NCBI GenBank assembly: GCA_031406575.1
Contig: JANOHP010000015.1
Span: forward strand, 34,365-98,364
DNA length: 64,000 nt
Reading direction: 5' to 3'
Source of the DNA: Ga0077555 sp031406575
GTDB lineage: Bacteria; Pseudomonadota; Alphaproteobacteria; Rhizobiales; Hyphomicrobiaceae
Both the position numbers and the translations under genes were made by a program. Below, one piece after another: positions 26,826 to 35,380 of the stretch (its first letter is position 1; the number at the start of each line of letters is the position of its first letter). The notes below the pieces were generated by a model. That model did no database searches, was not told the DNA's origin, and worked only from the letters and a program-made list of their open reading frames with translations.

Positions 26826-27090
26826 CACGATGGAGGCACTGCATGGGACCATGCAGAGCCTCAAATCCGTTGGCGCCATCGATGCCAAGCGCTTGGCCGA
26901 ATTCGACGAGGCGTGCCTCGTACCGCTGTACCACGTGTATAAAGATCGCAGAGGAGAGTGGCGGTGGCGCCTCGTCAGCGGCGGCGGTAAAATCATTGCC
27001 AGTAGCGGCGAAGGCTACGAGAGCCGGAAAGCTTGCGTCGCGGCGATTGCCATCTTGAAACTTGCGGCCGATGCTGAGATTGCCGCTTGA
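26803..27090 (+). CDS. Chimeric protein: antitoxin N-terminus fused to a DUF1508 (YegP-like) domain
   Basis: A 95-residue intact frame. Residues 1-42 (MGKRYKSDTMEALHGTM to FDEACLVPL) match the N-terminal segment of the Xre-type antitoxins that pair with PF06296 toxins. From residue 43 the helix-turn-helix that should follow is absent. In its place is a DUF1508 domain with its typical core KDRRGEWRWRLVSGGGKIIA and SGEGYESRKAC. The two parts are joined in frame with no stop. The result should no longer bind DNA like an antitoxin. DUF1508 is a small domain of unknown function, single or tandem in YegP proteins. The locus lies between the solute-binding and permease genes of the liv operon. Confidence 0.85.
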   Translation: MGKRYKSDTMEALHGTMQSLKSVGAIDAKRLAEFDEACLVPLYHVYKDRRGEWRWRLVSGGGKIIASSGEGYESRKACVAAIAILKLAADAEIAA

Positions 27091-27149
27091 ACGGACATCA
27101 CGACCCGCATGGTGATCGCCGATCAACCGCCCGGTGAGCAAAGGCTGAC

Positions 27150-29033
27150 ATGCTCGCCTCCTTCCTGATCCAGACGCTGAACGGCTTGGCCAGTGCGTCG
27201 CTGCTGTTTCTGGTGGCGCTCGGGTTGACGTTGATTTTCGGTGTTACACGCGTCGTCAATTTTGCGCACGGCTCGTTCACGATGCTGGGCGCGTTTATTG
27301 CAGCCACGCTCTATGCGCGGATGGGCGGCGGCGTGCTCGGGTTTTGGGGCGGCGCGCTGCTGGCTGCCCTCATCGTCGCCCTGATCGGCGTGGTGGTCGA
27401 ACTCGTCATTCTGCGGCGCATCTACGCGGCGCCTGAGCTTTTGCAACTGACGGCGACGTTCGGCGTCGTGCTGGTCATCAAAGATGCGGCCCTGTGGCTG
27501 TGGGGGCCGGAGGATATTCTGGGTCCGCGCGCGCCGGGATTGCGCGGCGCGGTATTCATCTTCGGAAAGCCCATTCCAGACTACGATCTGCTGCTGATTG
27601 TGCTGGGCCCGGTGTTCCTGGGGCTCATCACGCTGCTGTTGCGGCGCACCGATTGGGGCACTCGCGTCCGCGCCGCGACCGAAGACCGCGACATGGCGGC
27701 CGCGCTGGGTGTGAACCAAGCGCTGATGTTCACCAGTGTATTTGCGCTCGGTTCGTTTCTCGCGGGGCTGGCGGGTGCGTTGGCGTTGCCGCGTGAGCCG
27801 GCAAATCTCGGCATCGACCTGTCGATCATCGCCGATGTGTTCGTTGTCACAGTGGTGGGTGGATTGGGCAGCATTTCGGGGGCCTATATCGCGGCCGTCT
27901 TGGTGTGCGTGGTCAAGGCCTGGTGCATCGGGATTGGCGAGGCGACGGTCTTCGGGTTCACGGTGTCGTTCACGCAGTTGACGATTGTCGTCGAATTCAT
28001 CGTCATGGCGGTTGTGCTGGTGATCCGACCGTGGGGGCTGCTCGGCACGAAACCGGCACCGCAGCGCATAGCCGCCGTGCACCTGCTGCCGATGCCGCCG
28101 CCGGGACAGAGCGCGGTGCTGATGACCGGCGCGCTCGTCGTGATGATGGGATTGGCTCCGCTCGTTGCGGATCGGTTCGCGCTGGTGTTGGCGACGGACA
28201 TTCTGACTTTCGCGCTGTTTGCGGGCAGCCTCGGTCTGCTGATGGGGCCGGGTGGCATCACGTCGTTCGGGCACGCGGCGTATCTGGGGGGCGGCGCCTA
28301 TGCGGCGGCGATTGCGGCGAAGGCCGGCGCGCCTCTCGTCGTCGCCATCGCAGCGGGGATGTCGTTTGCCGCCGTGTTGGCGATGTTGTTTGGGTATTTC
28401 GCGGTGCGTTCCGCCGGTGTGTCGCTCGCCATGTTGACGTTGGCCTTCGCGCAGATCGTGTGGGCCATCGCGTTCCAATGGAACAGCGTAACCGGCGGTA
28501 GCAACGGGCTCGTCGGCGTTTGGCCACCAGCAGCGCTGGCGTCGAAGTCCACCTATTATCTGTTCACGTTGGCCGTGGTTGCGGCCGCGTTGCTTTTTGC
28601 GTGGCGCGTGGTGCACACGCCGTTCGGGTATCTGCTGCGGGCGGCACGTGACTCGCCCGTGCGCGCGGAATCGTTGGGCATCGATGTGCGGCGCACGCAG
28701 TGGTCGGCGTTCGTGCTGGCGGGTGCGCTGGCGGGCATTGCGGGGGCGCTCACCGTGTTCTCGAAGGGATCGCTGTCGCCGGACGTGGCGTCGATCCCGC
28801 GCTCGGTCGATGCGCTCGTCATGGTGCTGCTCGGCGGCCTCAACACGATTGCCGGTGCGGTGGTAGGCGCGGCCGTATTGACGCTGCTGGCCGACACGAT
28901 CACGCGCTCGATCGTGTACTGGCAGGCCGTGCTGGGGCTGTCAATCATCGCGCTGTGCGTGCTGTTTCCCAATGGGATCGTCGGGACTCTGCGACGGCGG
29001 CTGGAGCACTTCACCTCCGGTGGCGCGCCGTGA
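27150..29033 (+). CDS. Fused LivH-LivM branched-chain amino acid type ABC permease
   Basis: A 627-residue polytopic protein in which both permease subunits are joined. The N-terminal LivH half contains LIFGVTRVVNFAHGSFTMLG (about 30-49) and DRDMAAALGVN. The LivM half, from about residue 320, contains GPGGITSFGHAAYLGGGAYA and RDSPVRAESLGIDVRRTQWS. About 16-18 hydrophobic segments are expected. It forms the membrane channel for the importer; the ATPases follow directly. The stop overlaps the next gene's GTG start. Fused LivHM proteins are known in alphaproteobacteria. Confidence 0.94.
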   Translation: MLASFLIQTLNGLASASLLFLVALGLTLIFGVTRVVNFAHGSFTMLGAFIAATLYARMGGGVLGFWGGALLAALIVALIGVVVELVILRRIYAAPELLQLTATFGVVLVIKDAALWLWGPEDILGPRAPGLRGAVFIFGKPIPDYDLLLIVLGPVFLGLITLLLRRTDWGTRVRAATEDRDMAAALGVNQALMFTSVFALGSFLAGLAGALALPREPANLGIDLSIIADVFVVTVVGGLGSISGAYIAAVLVCVVKAWCIGIGEATVFGFTVSFTQLTIVVEFIVMAVVLVIRPWGLLGTKPAPQRIAAVHLLPMPPPGQSAVLMTGALVVMMGLAPLVADRFALVLATDILTFALFAGSLGLLMGPGGITSFGHAAYLGGGAYAAAIAAKAGAPLVVAIAAGMSFAAVLAMLFGYFAVRSAGVSLAMLTLAFAQIVWAIAFQWNSVTGGSNGLVGVWPPAALASKSTYYLFTLAVVAAALLFAWRVVHTPFGYLLRAARDSPVRAESLGIDVRRTQWSAFVLAGALAGIAGALTVFSKGSLSPDVASIPRSVDALVMVLLGGLNTIAGAVVGAAVLTLLADTITRSIVYWQAVLGLSIIALCVLFPNGIVGTLRRRLEHFTSGGAP

Positions 29034-29806
29034 GCCCGCCCGTTCTCGCCGTCGAGGCTATCGCCAAATCGTTCGACGGGTTTCCTGCCCTGGTGGCGGC
29101 GTCGTTCAATGTCGCGGCGGGTGAGCTGGTCGCGCTCATCGGTCCCAATGGTGCGGGTAAAACCACGACGTTCAACGTCGTCAACGGCCAGCTCGCGCCG
29201 GACCGGGGCCAGGTGCGGCTCGATGGGGCCGACGTGACGGGGCTGGTTCCGCGCGCGCTGTGGCGTCTGGGCGTCGGTCGCACCTTCCAGATCACGGCGA
29301 CGTTCGCCTCGATGACAGTCGTAGAGAACGTCGCCATCGCGCTGATGTCGCGCGAGCGAGCGTGGTCGCTCTGGCGCAGTGCAGCGCGCTTTCGCGAAGA
29401 GGAGGCAATGGCCTTGCTCGACGAGGTGGGCATGGCGGTGGCGGCGCAGCGCACCTGCGGGTTGCTCGCCTATGGCGATCTCAAGCGCGTCGAACTGGCG
29501 CTCGCACTCGCCAACCGGCCGCGCCTGCTGCTGCTCGACGAACCGACGGCGGGCATGGCGCCGACCGAACGGCGCGCATTGATGGCGCTCGTTGCCCGCA
29601 TTGCCCGCGACCGGCAGACGGCGGTGCTGTTCACCGAGCACGACATGGACGTGGTGTTTGGCCATGCCACGCGCGTGCTGGTGATGAACCGCGGCGAAAT
29701 CATCGCATCGGGCAGCGCGGATGACGTGCGCGCCGACCCGCGCGTGCGCGAGGTTTATCTCGGGCACGGGCTGCCCCCGGCGGGTCACAAGCGGCAGGGG
29801 AGCTGA
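29030..29806 (+). CDS. LivG-type ABC transporter ATP-binding protein
   Basis: The 258-residue product starts at GTG 29030 (VSPPVLAVEAIAKSF), overlapping the permease stop by four bases. It has Walker A GPNGAGKTT near residue 38, the Q-loop region FQITATFASMTVVENVA, a diverged ABC signature LLAYGDLKRVELALALA, Walker B LLLLDEPTAGMAP and the switch histidine in FTEHDMDVVF. This matches the LivG branch. It powers uptake with LivF. Confidence 0.94.
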   Translation: MSPPVLAVEAIAKSFDGFPALVAASFNVAAGELVALIGPNGAGKTTTFNVVNGQLAPDRGQVRLDGADVTGLVPRALWRLGVGRTFQITATFASMTVVENVAIALMSRERAWSLWRSAARFREEEAMALLDEVGMAVAAQRTCGLLAYGDLKRVELALALANRPRLLLLDEPTAGMAPTERRALMALVARIARDRQTAVLFTEHDMDVVFGHATRVLVMNRGEIIASGSADDVRADPRVREVYLGHGLPPAGHKRQGS

Positions 29807-29811
29807 CATTG

Positions 29812-30516
29812 ATGCCGCTTCTCGACATCTCCGCCCTCGACGCCTGGTATGGCCGCGCGCAGGTGCTCTATGGGGTTTCGCTGACGGTCGAACCGGGTGA
29901 GGCCGTCGTGCTGCTCGGCCGCAACGGTGCCGGAAAATCCACGACGTTGAAGGCCGTCATGGGCCTCGAGGTCGAGCGGCGCGGGGCGATTTCCTTCGAT
30001 GGCGCGCGCATCGAAAACAACCCCACGCATCGCATCGCGCGGATGGGGCTCGGTTGGGTGCCGGAGGATCGGCGCGTGTTCGGTGGGCTGACGGTGCTCG
30101 AAAACTTGGCCGTCGGCCGGTTGCCGGCGCGGAATGCACGGGCCTGGACCGTGCCCGAATTGTTCGAACTGTTCCCCAACCTAGGCGCGATGCGGGATCG
30201 ACTGGCCGCGCGCATGTCGGGAGGCGAACAGCAAATGCTGACGCTGGCGCGCACGCTCATGGGCAATCCGCGCTGCATCCTGCTCGATGAGCCGTCGGAG
30301 GGGTTGGCGCCCGTCATCCTGGAAGGCATCGTCGCGGCGTTGGGCGAACTGCGGCGGCGCGGTGTGGGCCTACTGGTGTCGGAGCAGAACGTGCATGTCG
30401 CCCGCGCCATCGCCGACCGCGCTTATATTCTCGAGAGCGGCCATATCCGCTGGTCCGGCAGCATGGCCGACCTCGAACGCGATCCGGCATTGGTGGAGCA
30501 GTATCTGTCGGTGTAA
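29812..30516 (+). CDS. LivF-type ABC transporter ATP-binding protein
   Basis: A 234-residue ATPase starting at ATG 29812, six bases after the livG stop, with GGGGAG upstream. It shows Walker A GRNGAGKST near 37, GWVPEDRRVFGGLTVLENL, the signature MSGGEQQMLTLARTLM, Walker B CILLDEPSEGLAP, and VSEQNVHVARAIADRAYILE, typical of LivF. It completes the liv-type importer operon. The convergent lytic transglycosylase gene ends 28 bp downstream. Confidence 0.95.
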   Translation: MPLLDISALDAWYGRAQVLYGVSLTVEPGEAVVLLGRNGAGKSTTLKAVMGLEVERRGAISFDGARIENNPTHRIARMGLGWVPEDRRVFGGLTVLENLAVGRLPARNARAWTVPELFELFPNLGAMRDRLAARMSGGEQQMLTLARTLMGNPRCILLDEPSEGLAPVILEGIVAALGELRRRGVGLLVSEQNVHVARAIADRAYILESGHIRWSGSMADLERDPALVEQYLSV

Positions 30517-30543
30517 TCCGTCGCGGCGCGCGCCCGATCGCCC

Positions 30544-32739
30544 TCACCGTCGATCGCTGCGGCGCATGAGATCGTCCTCGAGGCGGAGCGCGTTGGGCTC
30601 GTCGAGGCGGGCGCGGTAAATCTGGACGTTCGACAGTACTTTCTTGACGTACTCGCGCGTCTCCTCGATGGGAATGCGCTCGATCCAATCGATGGGGTCG
30701 ACGTTGGCCTCGCGAGGATCGCCCAGTTCGCGAATCCATTGGCGCGCGCGGCCAGGACCGGCGTTGTAGGCAACGAGGCCCAGCACGTAACTGCCGCGCA
30801 ACGCCGCCATCCGGTCACCGATGTAAGCACTGGAGATGGTGGCGTTGTATGAATTGTCGGTGAGGAGACGCGGCAGATCGCATTTGATCTTGTAATCGCG
30901 GCAGATGTGCTGCGCCGTGATGGGCATGACTTGCAAAAGCCCGCGCGCGCCAGCACTCGAGACGATGGTGTGGTTGAACTCCGTCTCCTGGCGGGCAATT
31001 GCCAGCAGCATGGCTTTTTCGGGCGGATCGCGCAGCGGCGTGTAAGCGGGAAACGGGTGCACGGGATACGCGTAGGCGATGAGGTTCATGCCGCGCGCGA
31101 TGCCTGTTTTACCGACGCGCAGCGATGTCTGCACATCACCCAGTGCAGCTGCCAGATGGGCGAGCATCGCGACGTCGGCTTCCGTTTCAAGATGGCCGCG
31201 CAGGTGCGCGAACAGGGCGACACGAATGTTGCGGTCGAGACCGGCTTTGGTCGCGATCACCGCCGCGCGCACGCTATCGAGTTCGACGAAGCGGCGGACT
31301 TGCTCGGCGGTCGGCATCGCGGGTGGGCCGATGCGAAGGTCGAGGGAACGTCCGCCCGACAGTTTCTGGCGCGCGAGTTGGCCGTGGAAGGAATCGACGA
31401 TTTTGGCTGCGTCGTCGTAGCGCTTTTTCGCCTCCACGTTCCGCTCGAGGGCGTCCAGCGCGCGGCCCGTCCAGTATTCGCCGCGGGCCTTGCTCAAAGG
31501 GCCATCTGCCGATGTGCGCGAGGCTTCGAGATGGGGCAGCGCAGCGTGAGGATTTTTCAACAGGCGCAGCGCGATCCATCCGGCCATGAACGCCTGGTCT
31601 TTTGCGGGATTGACGCTCAGGCCGGTTCCGTCGGCGACAAGGGCGTAGGCAGCTTCGTTCTTGCCTAGGCGCAGCGCATCGTAGGTGGCACTGCGGCGCT
31701 CTTCCCACCATTCGTCGGGGTTGACGAGGAGAGCTGCATCGCGCGGGGCAGTCGACAACAGTTTCCAGGCCGCCTCATCCTGGTTGGTGCGCCGCATGTG
31801 CTGGGCGCGCTGAAACGCCAAACCCCAATCGGTTTTGCCATCCGCAGGGGCTGGCACCTTGGCAAGTAGTGCGGCTGCATTCTTGGCGCGCAGGTAGATG
31901 GCCAGTCGCGCCTCTGCCGTTTTGCGGTCGGATTCGCTGAGCAGAGGCACCACACGCGCCGCCGTCGTGGCGCGCTGCGTGCGATCACTGGCCGAACGCG
32001 AGACGTCGACCAGCAGCCGGTCGAAGCGGCGCTTATGATCAACGGTCGAGAGGAAACTGCCGAACCGCTCGAGAAACCCCTTCTCGAAGGTCGCGGGCAA
32101 CTCGTGGGAGCGCCAAGCTTCACCAGCCAAGCGTTTCGCCTCGGCCTGGTTGCCGTCTGCCAGAAACGCCGAGGCCAGGGCTGCGTAACCGGCGCCAGAG
32201 CGCGGCTCGGCCCCGTTGAAAAAGGCTTTGATGCGCTGTGTCGAGCCGCCCGTCGCCAGCAATTGATCCTCGGCGCGGCGATGCATCAGGTTGCGTTCGG
32301 GCCACGCAGGATTGGCCTCGACGAAGCGTGTGATGTCCTGCGCTTCACCGACGCCCGCCCGGTAGGCCAACCAATCCGCAAGCTTGCGCGCGGCGGGATC
32401 GGTGATTTGGGCGCGCAAGGCGCGGGCACCGTTCTGGTCCTTCGTGCCCGTGAGTCGGATGGCGTCCAGCAATCTTTGGACGTCGACTGGATCGGGTGTG
32501 AGGCCCAGGACAGGCGCGATCAGTTCGTCCAGGCGCGCCTTGTAGCGTTGCTCAGAAGTTGCGGCCGCTGAGGGGGCGGCGGTCGACACTGCAGAGGTGC
32601 TTTTGACCGGTTCGGGCGACGCCGCACGGGCGATATCCGCCGCCGTGAGCCCGAAAAGGACCGCCAGCGCCGCTGTTGCCGAAACGACACCGCGGCTGAG
32701 CAGGGCGAGGGGGACGATCAAGCGTCCAGACCTTTCCAT
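30544..32739 (-). CDS. Soluble lytic murein transglycosylase (Slt70-like)
   Basis: A 731-residue periplasmic enzyme with an N-terminal signal peptide (SRGVVSATAALAVLFGLTAA) and a long alpha-superhelical region of tetratricopeptide-like character. The C-terminal catalytic domain starts near 575. The catalytic Glu is about 585 in AIARQETEFNH, followed by SAGARGLLQVMP and VAYNAGPGRARQW, the lysozyme-like motifs of family 1 lytic transglycosylases. It cleaves peptidoglycan glycan strands with formation of 1,6-anhydromuramic ends. It is divergent from dapA, an arrangement common in Hyphomicrobiales. Confidence 0.94.
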   Translation of the reverse strand: MERSGRLIVPLALLSRGVVSATAALAVLFGLTAADIARAASPEPVKSTSAVSTAAPSAAATSEQRYKARLDELIAPVLGLTPDPVDVQRLLDAIRLTGTKDQNGARALRAQITDPAARKLADWLAYRAGVGEAQDITRFVEANPAWPERNLMHRRAEDQLLATGGSTQRIKAFFNGAEPRSGAGYAALASAFLADGNQAEAKRLAGEAWRSHELPATFEKGFLERFGSFLSTVDHKRRFDRLLVDVSRSASDRTQRATTAARVVPLLSESDRKTAEARLAIYLRAKNAAALLAKVPAPADGKTDWGLAFQRAQHMRRTNQDEAAWKLLSTAPRDAALLVNPDEWWEERRSATYDALRLGKNEAAYALVADGTGLSVNPAKDQAFMAGWIALRLLKNPHAALPHLEASRTSADGPLSKARGEYWTGRALDALERNVEAKKRYDDAAKIVDSFHGQLARQKLSGGRSLDLRIGPPAMPTAEQVRRFVELDSVRAAVIATKAGLDRNIRVALFAHLRGHLETEADVAMLAHLAAALGDVQTSLRVGKTGIARGMNLIAYAYPVHPFPAYTPLRDPPEKAMLLAIARQETEFNHTIVSSAGARGLLQVMPITAQHICRDYKIKCDLPRLLTDNSYNATISSAYIGDRMAALRGSYVLGLVAYNAGPGRARQWIRELGDPREANVDPIDWIERIPIEETREYVKKVLSNVQIYRARLDEPNALRLEDDLMRRSDRR

Positions 32740-32928
32740 TGTGGAGCGTCACGCGGGCTGCGGCATCCGTCTTGCTGTTCGCTTGCCGAGCGCATAGACT
32801 CCGCCGAAGTGATGAGGGGAGGCGCGCGACCGTCGGCGCCTTCCGAGCGTTCAACGTAACAACCACGTCGGCGGGGTTCAAGGCGTCGTCGACCGATCGC
32901 CTGCACGTGCGATGCACAGGAGCAACCC

Positions 32929-33822
32929 ATGTTCAAAGGCTCGTTTCCTGCACTGATTACACCGATGCGGGGCGGAAAAGTCGACGAGAAGGCGTTCGTG
33001 CGCCTCGTCGAATGGCACATCGCAGAAGGTTCGCACGGCCTCGTTCCGGTCGGCACGACCGGTGAAGCGCCAACGTTGAGCCACGACGAGCACCGCCGCG
33101 TCGTCGAGTTGTGCGTGACCACCGCGAAAAAGCGCGTCCCGATCATCGCGGGCGCGGGCTCGAATTCGACCGCCGAGGCGATCGAGCTGACGAAGTTCGC
33201 CAAGTCGGCGGGCGCCGATGCGGCGCTGCACTCGACCGGCTACTACAACAAGCCGACGCAGGAAGGCCTTTACCTGCACTTCAAGGCGATCAGCGAAGCG
33301 GTCGATTTTCCGATCGTGGCTTACAATGTGCCGGGTCGCACCGTTGCCGACATCCTGCCCGCTACACTGGCGCGGATCGCGACGCTGAAAAATGTCGTCG
33401 GGGTGAAAGACGCGTCGGCCAAGGTCGATCGCATGTCGCTGCATCGCATCATGATCAAGAAGCCGTTTTCCTATCTGTCGGGTGAGGACGGCACTGCGCT
33501 CGGCTTCAACGCCCACGGTGGCAACGGGTGCATTTCGGTGACGGCCAACATCGCTCCGCGACTGTGTGCGGAGTTCCAGAATGCGACCTTGGAAGGCAAC
33601 TGGAAACGTGCGCTCGAATTGCAGGACCTGCTGATCCCGTTGCACGATGGCCTGTTCGTCGAGACGAGCCCATCGCCGGTGAAATATGCGGCGTGGCGCC
33701 TCGGCCTCATCGAGAGCCCCGACACGCGTCTCCCGCTGGCTCCGCTCACCGACGCGACGAAGAAAATCGTCGATGCGGCCTTGACCCATGCGGGTCTCTT
33801 GAAGGCGAAAGCGGCGGAATAA
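32929..33822 (+). CDS. dapA: 4-hydroxy-tetrahydrodipicolinate synthase
   Basis: A 297-residue class I aldolase-fold enzyme preceded by AGGAGCAACCC. The Schiff-base lysine is Lys160 in VGVKDAS, the catalytic Tyr132 is in AYNVPGRT, and the pyruvate-site TT is at 43-44 in PVGTTGEAPTL. It condenses pyruvate with aspartate semialdehyde in lysine and diaminopimelate biosynthesis. Length and motifs are complete. It is placed between the lytic transglycosylase gene and smpB, a common order in this bacterial group. Confidence 0.95.
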   Translation: MFKGSFPALITPMRGGKVDEKAFVRLVEWHIAEGSHGLVPVGTTGEAPTLSHDEHRRVVELCVTTAKKRVPIIAGAGSNSTAEAIELTKFAKSAGADAALHSTGYYNKPTQEGLYLHFKAISEAVDFPIVAYNVPGRTVADILPATLARIATLKNVVGVKDASAKVDRMSLHRIMIKKPFSYLSGEDGTALGFNAHGGNGCISVTANIAPRLCAEFQNATLEGNWKRALELQDLLIPLHDGLFVETSPSPVKYAAWRLGLIESPDTRLPLAPLTDATKKIVDAALTHAGLLKAKAAE

Positions 33823-33862
33823 GCGGCGGCGCTGATCTGAAGGCGCAGTTGCAGCGTTTACC

Positions 33863-33890
33863 GCAGGCCTGACGGCAGCGTCGGGCCTGC
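33863..33890. terminator. Hairpin between dapA and smpB
   Basis: GCAGGCC (33863-33869) pairs with GGCCTGC (33884-33890) around a 14-base loop in the 89-bp space between the genes. No T tract follows. It could attenuate read-through into smpB or mark its upstream boundary. Confidence 0.35.
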
Positions 33891-33911
33891 TGGCATTATG
33901 AGGGTGCGGCC

Positions 33912-34397
33912 ATGGCCGAGAAGACCGACAACCACAAGGTCGTCGCCGAGAATCGCAAGGCGCGCTACGAATATCGCGTCGAGGACACGTGGGAAGCCGG
34001 CATCGTGCTGACCGGCACGGAAGTGAAGTCGCTGCGCACCGGCGAGGCCAATATCGCGGAAAGTTATGCGTCGGCCGAGAACGGCGGCATTTTCCTCGTC
34101 AACGCCCACATCCCCGAATACCGGCAGGCCGGCGCATTCTTCCAGCACGATCCGCGCCGGCCGCGCCGTCTGTTGCTGAAAGCGAGCGAGATCCACAAAC
34201 TCAAGGTTGCGGTCGATCGGCAGGGCATGACGATCGTGCCGTTGCAGCTGTATTTCAATGCGCGCGGCATCGCCAAACTGCGCATCGCGCTGGCGCAAGG
34301 CAAAAAGCATTACGACAAGCGCGAAGACATCAAGAAGCGCGACTGGCAGCGCGATAAAGCGCGCCTGTTCCGGCAAGGCACGAAGGGCGGCGACTGA
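33912..34397 (+). CDS. smpB: SsrA-binding protein
   Basis: A 161-residue protein with the SmpB pattern: ENRKARYEYRVEDTWEAGIV at residues 14-33, LTGTEVKSLRTGEANIAESY, HIPEYRQAG and the basic C-terminal tail with KRDWQRDKARLFRQG. It binds tmRNA (SsrA) and delivers it to stalled ribosomes for trans-translation. Its size is normal. The tmRNA gene itself was not found in this window. Confidence 0.97.
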   Translation: MAEKTDNHKVVAENRKARYEYRVEDTWEAGIVLTGTEVKSLRTGEANIAESYASAENGGIFLVNAHIPEYRQAGAFFQHDPRRPRRLLLKASEIHKLKVAVDRQGMTIVPLQLYFNARGIAKLRIALAQGKKHYDKREDIKKRDWQRDKARLFRQGTKGGD

Positions 34398-34425
34398 GCC
34401 GATTCACCCCGAGCAAGAATGCGTT

Positions 34426-35310
34426 CTAATCGAGCATGGGGTCGGCGACGCAATCATCATAAGCGGGAATGCGGCGGATGAAGCCGCCCGACTGCAGGCT
34501 GACGGCAAGACGGTCGAAACCGCGGCGCGACATGGGTGTATCGTCTGCCCAAAGGTTGGCGGCTTTGTAGCGGGTGAGTGCGGCAACCAAGTCTTCGCGC
34601 GCGACGTTGGGGTAGTAAGAGGCGACAGCGTCCGCGAGTTCGGCGCCCGTGTGCGTGGCGAGCCAGGCCTGCATCGCGCGCGTGGCGCGGGCCATGGCGG
34701 AGAACGCGGCGCGGTTTTTCTCGACGCCCGCACGCAACGACAGCAGCGTCGTATATGCGGTGTCGCCGCGCGCGCTGGCGGCATGCACGATGCCGCCGAC
34801 ACCCTGACGCACGGCCATCGCGGCGAACGGTTCGAACACCTGGATGACGTCGACGGTGCCGGCGGCAAGCGCCGCGAGGTTGTCGCCCATCGTACGGTCG
34901 GGGATGCGCTTCAAGGTCGACGGATCGAGGCCCAGATCGCGCAGATCGTGTTGCAGGCAGAGCCAGGGGGTCGGAACTTCGGAGACGGACGCAAAGCGCA
35001 GTTTCGGCAGGTCGGTGAGCTTGAATGCGGTGCCGGGTTTCGCGAGGAGATAGAACGGATCGCGGCGCACGACCTCGGCGAAGCAGACGTAATCGGGCCC
35101 GTTTTCGTCACGCGCTTTCATGACGCGCATCGGCCCGCCCCAGGTGACGTCGACGGTGCCGTCGAGCAGGCCGCCGGGACCGCCACCGGGCGCGCCGGAC
35201 TCGACGAACGTAATGTCGAGACCTTCGCGCGCGTAACAGCCGAGCGCCATGGTGGCGTAGAACGGCGCATAGAAGACGGCGCGAAAATTCTCGGACAGCC
35301 GGATATTCAT
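34426..35310 (-). CDS. NMT1/THI5-like ABC transporter solute-binding protein
   Basis: A 294-residue product starting MNIRLSENFRAVFYAPFYAT. It matches the NMT1/SsuA-type periplasmic binding fold: YATMALGCYAREGLDITFVE, GGLLDGTVDVTWGGPMRVMK, and FEPFAAMAVRQGVGGIVHAA. No signal peptide precedes the fold in this reading frame, which is unusual for an exported binding protein; a longer frame upstream does not look like one either. No permease or ATPase gene is adjacent. It may be an orphan binding protein or an enzyme of the related pyrimidine-precursor family. Confidence 0.82.
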   Translation of the reverse strand: MNIRLSENFRAVFYAPFYATMALGCYAREGLDITFVESGAPGGGPGGLLDGTVDVTWGGPMRVMKARDENGPDYVCFAEVVRRDPFYLLAKPGTAFKLTDLPKLRFASVSEVPTPWLCLQHDLRDLGLDPSTLKRIPDRTMGDNLAALAAGTVDVIQVFEPFAAMAVRQGVGGIVHAASARGDTAYTTLLSLRAGVEKNRAAFSAMARATRAMQAWLATHTGAELADAVASYYPNVAREDLVAALTRYKAANLWADDTPMSRRGFDRLAVSLQSGGFIRRIPAYDDCVADPMLD

Positions 35311-35380
35311 CTCGCGTGCTCCTGGGTTGGGCGGGACCTCATGATCCGACGTTCCAGACGCGCCGTCGAGGGTCGACAGC

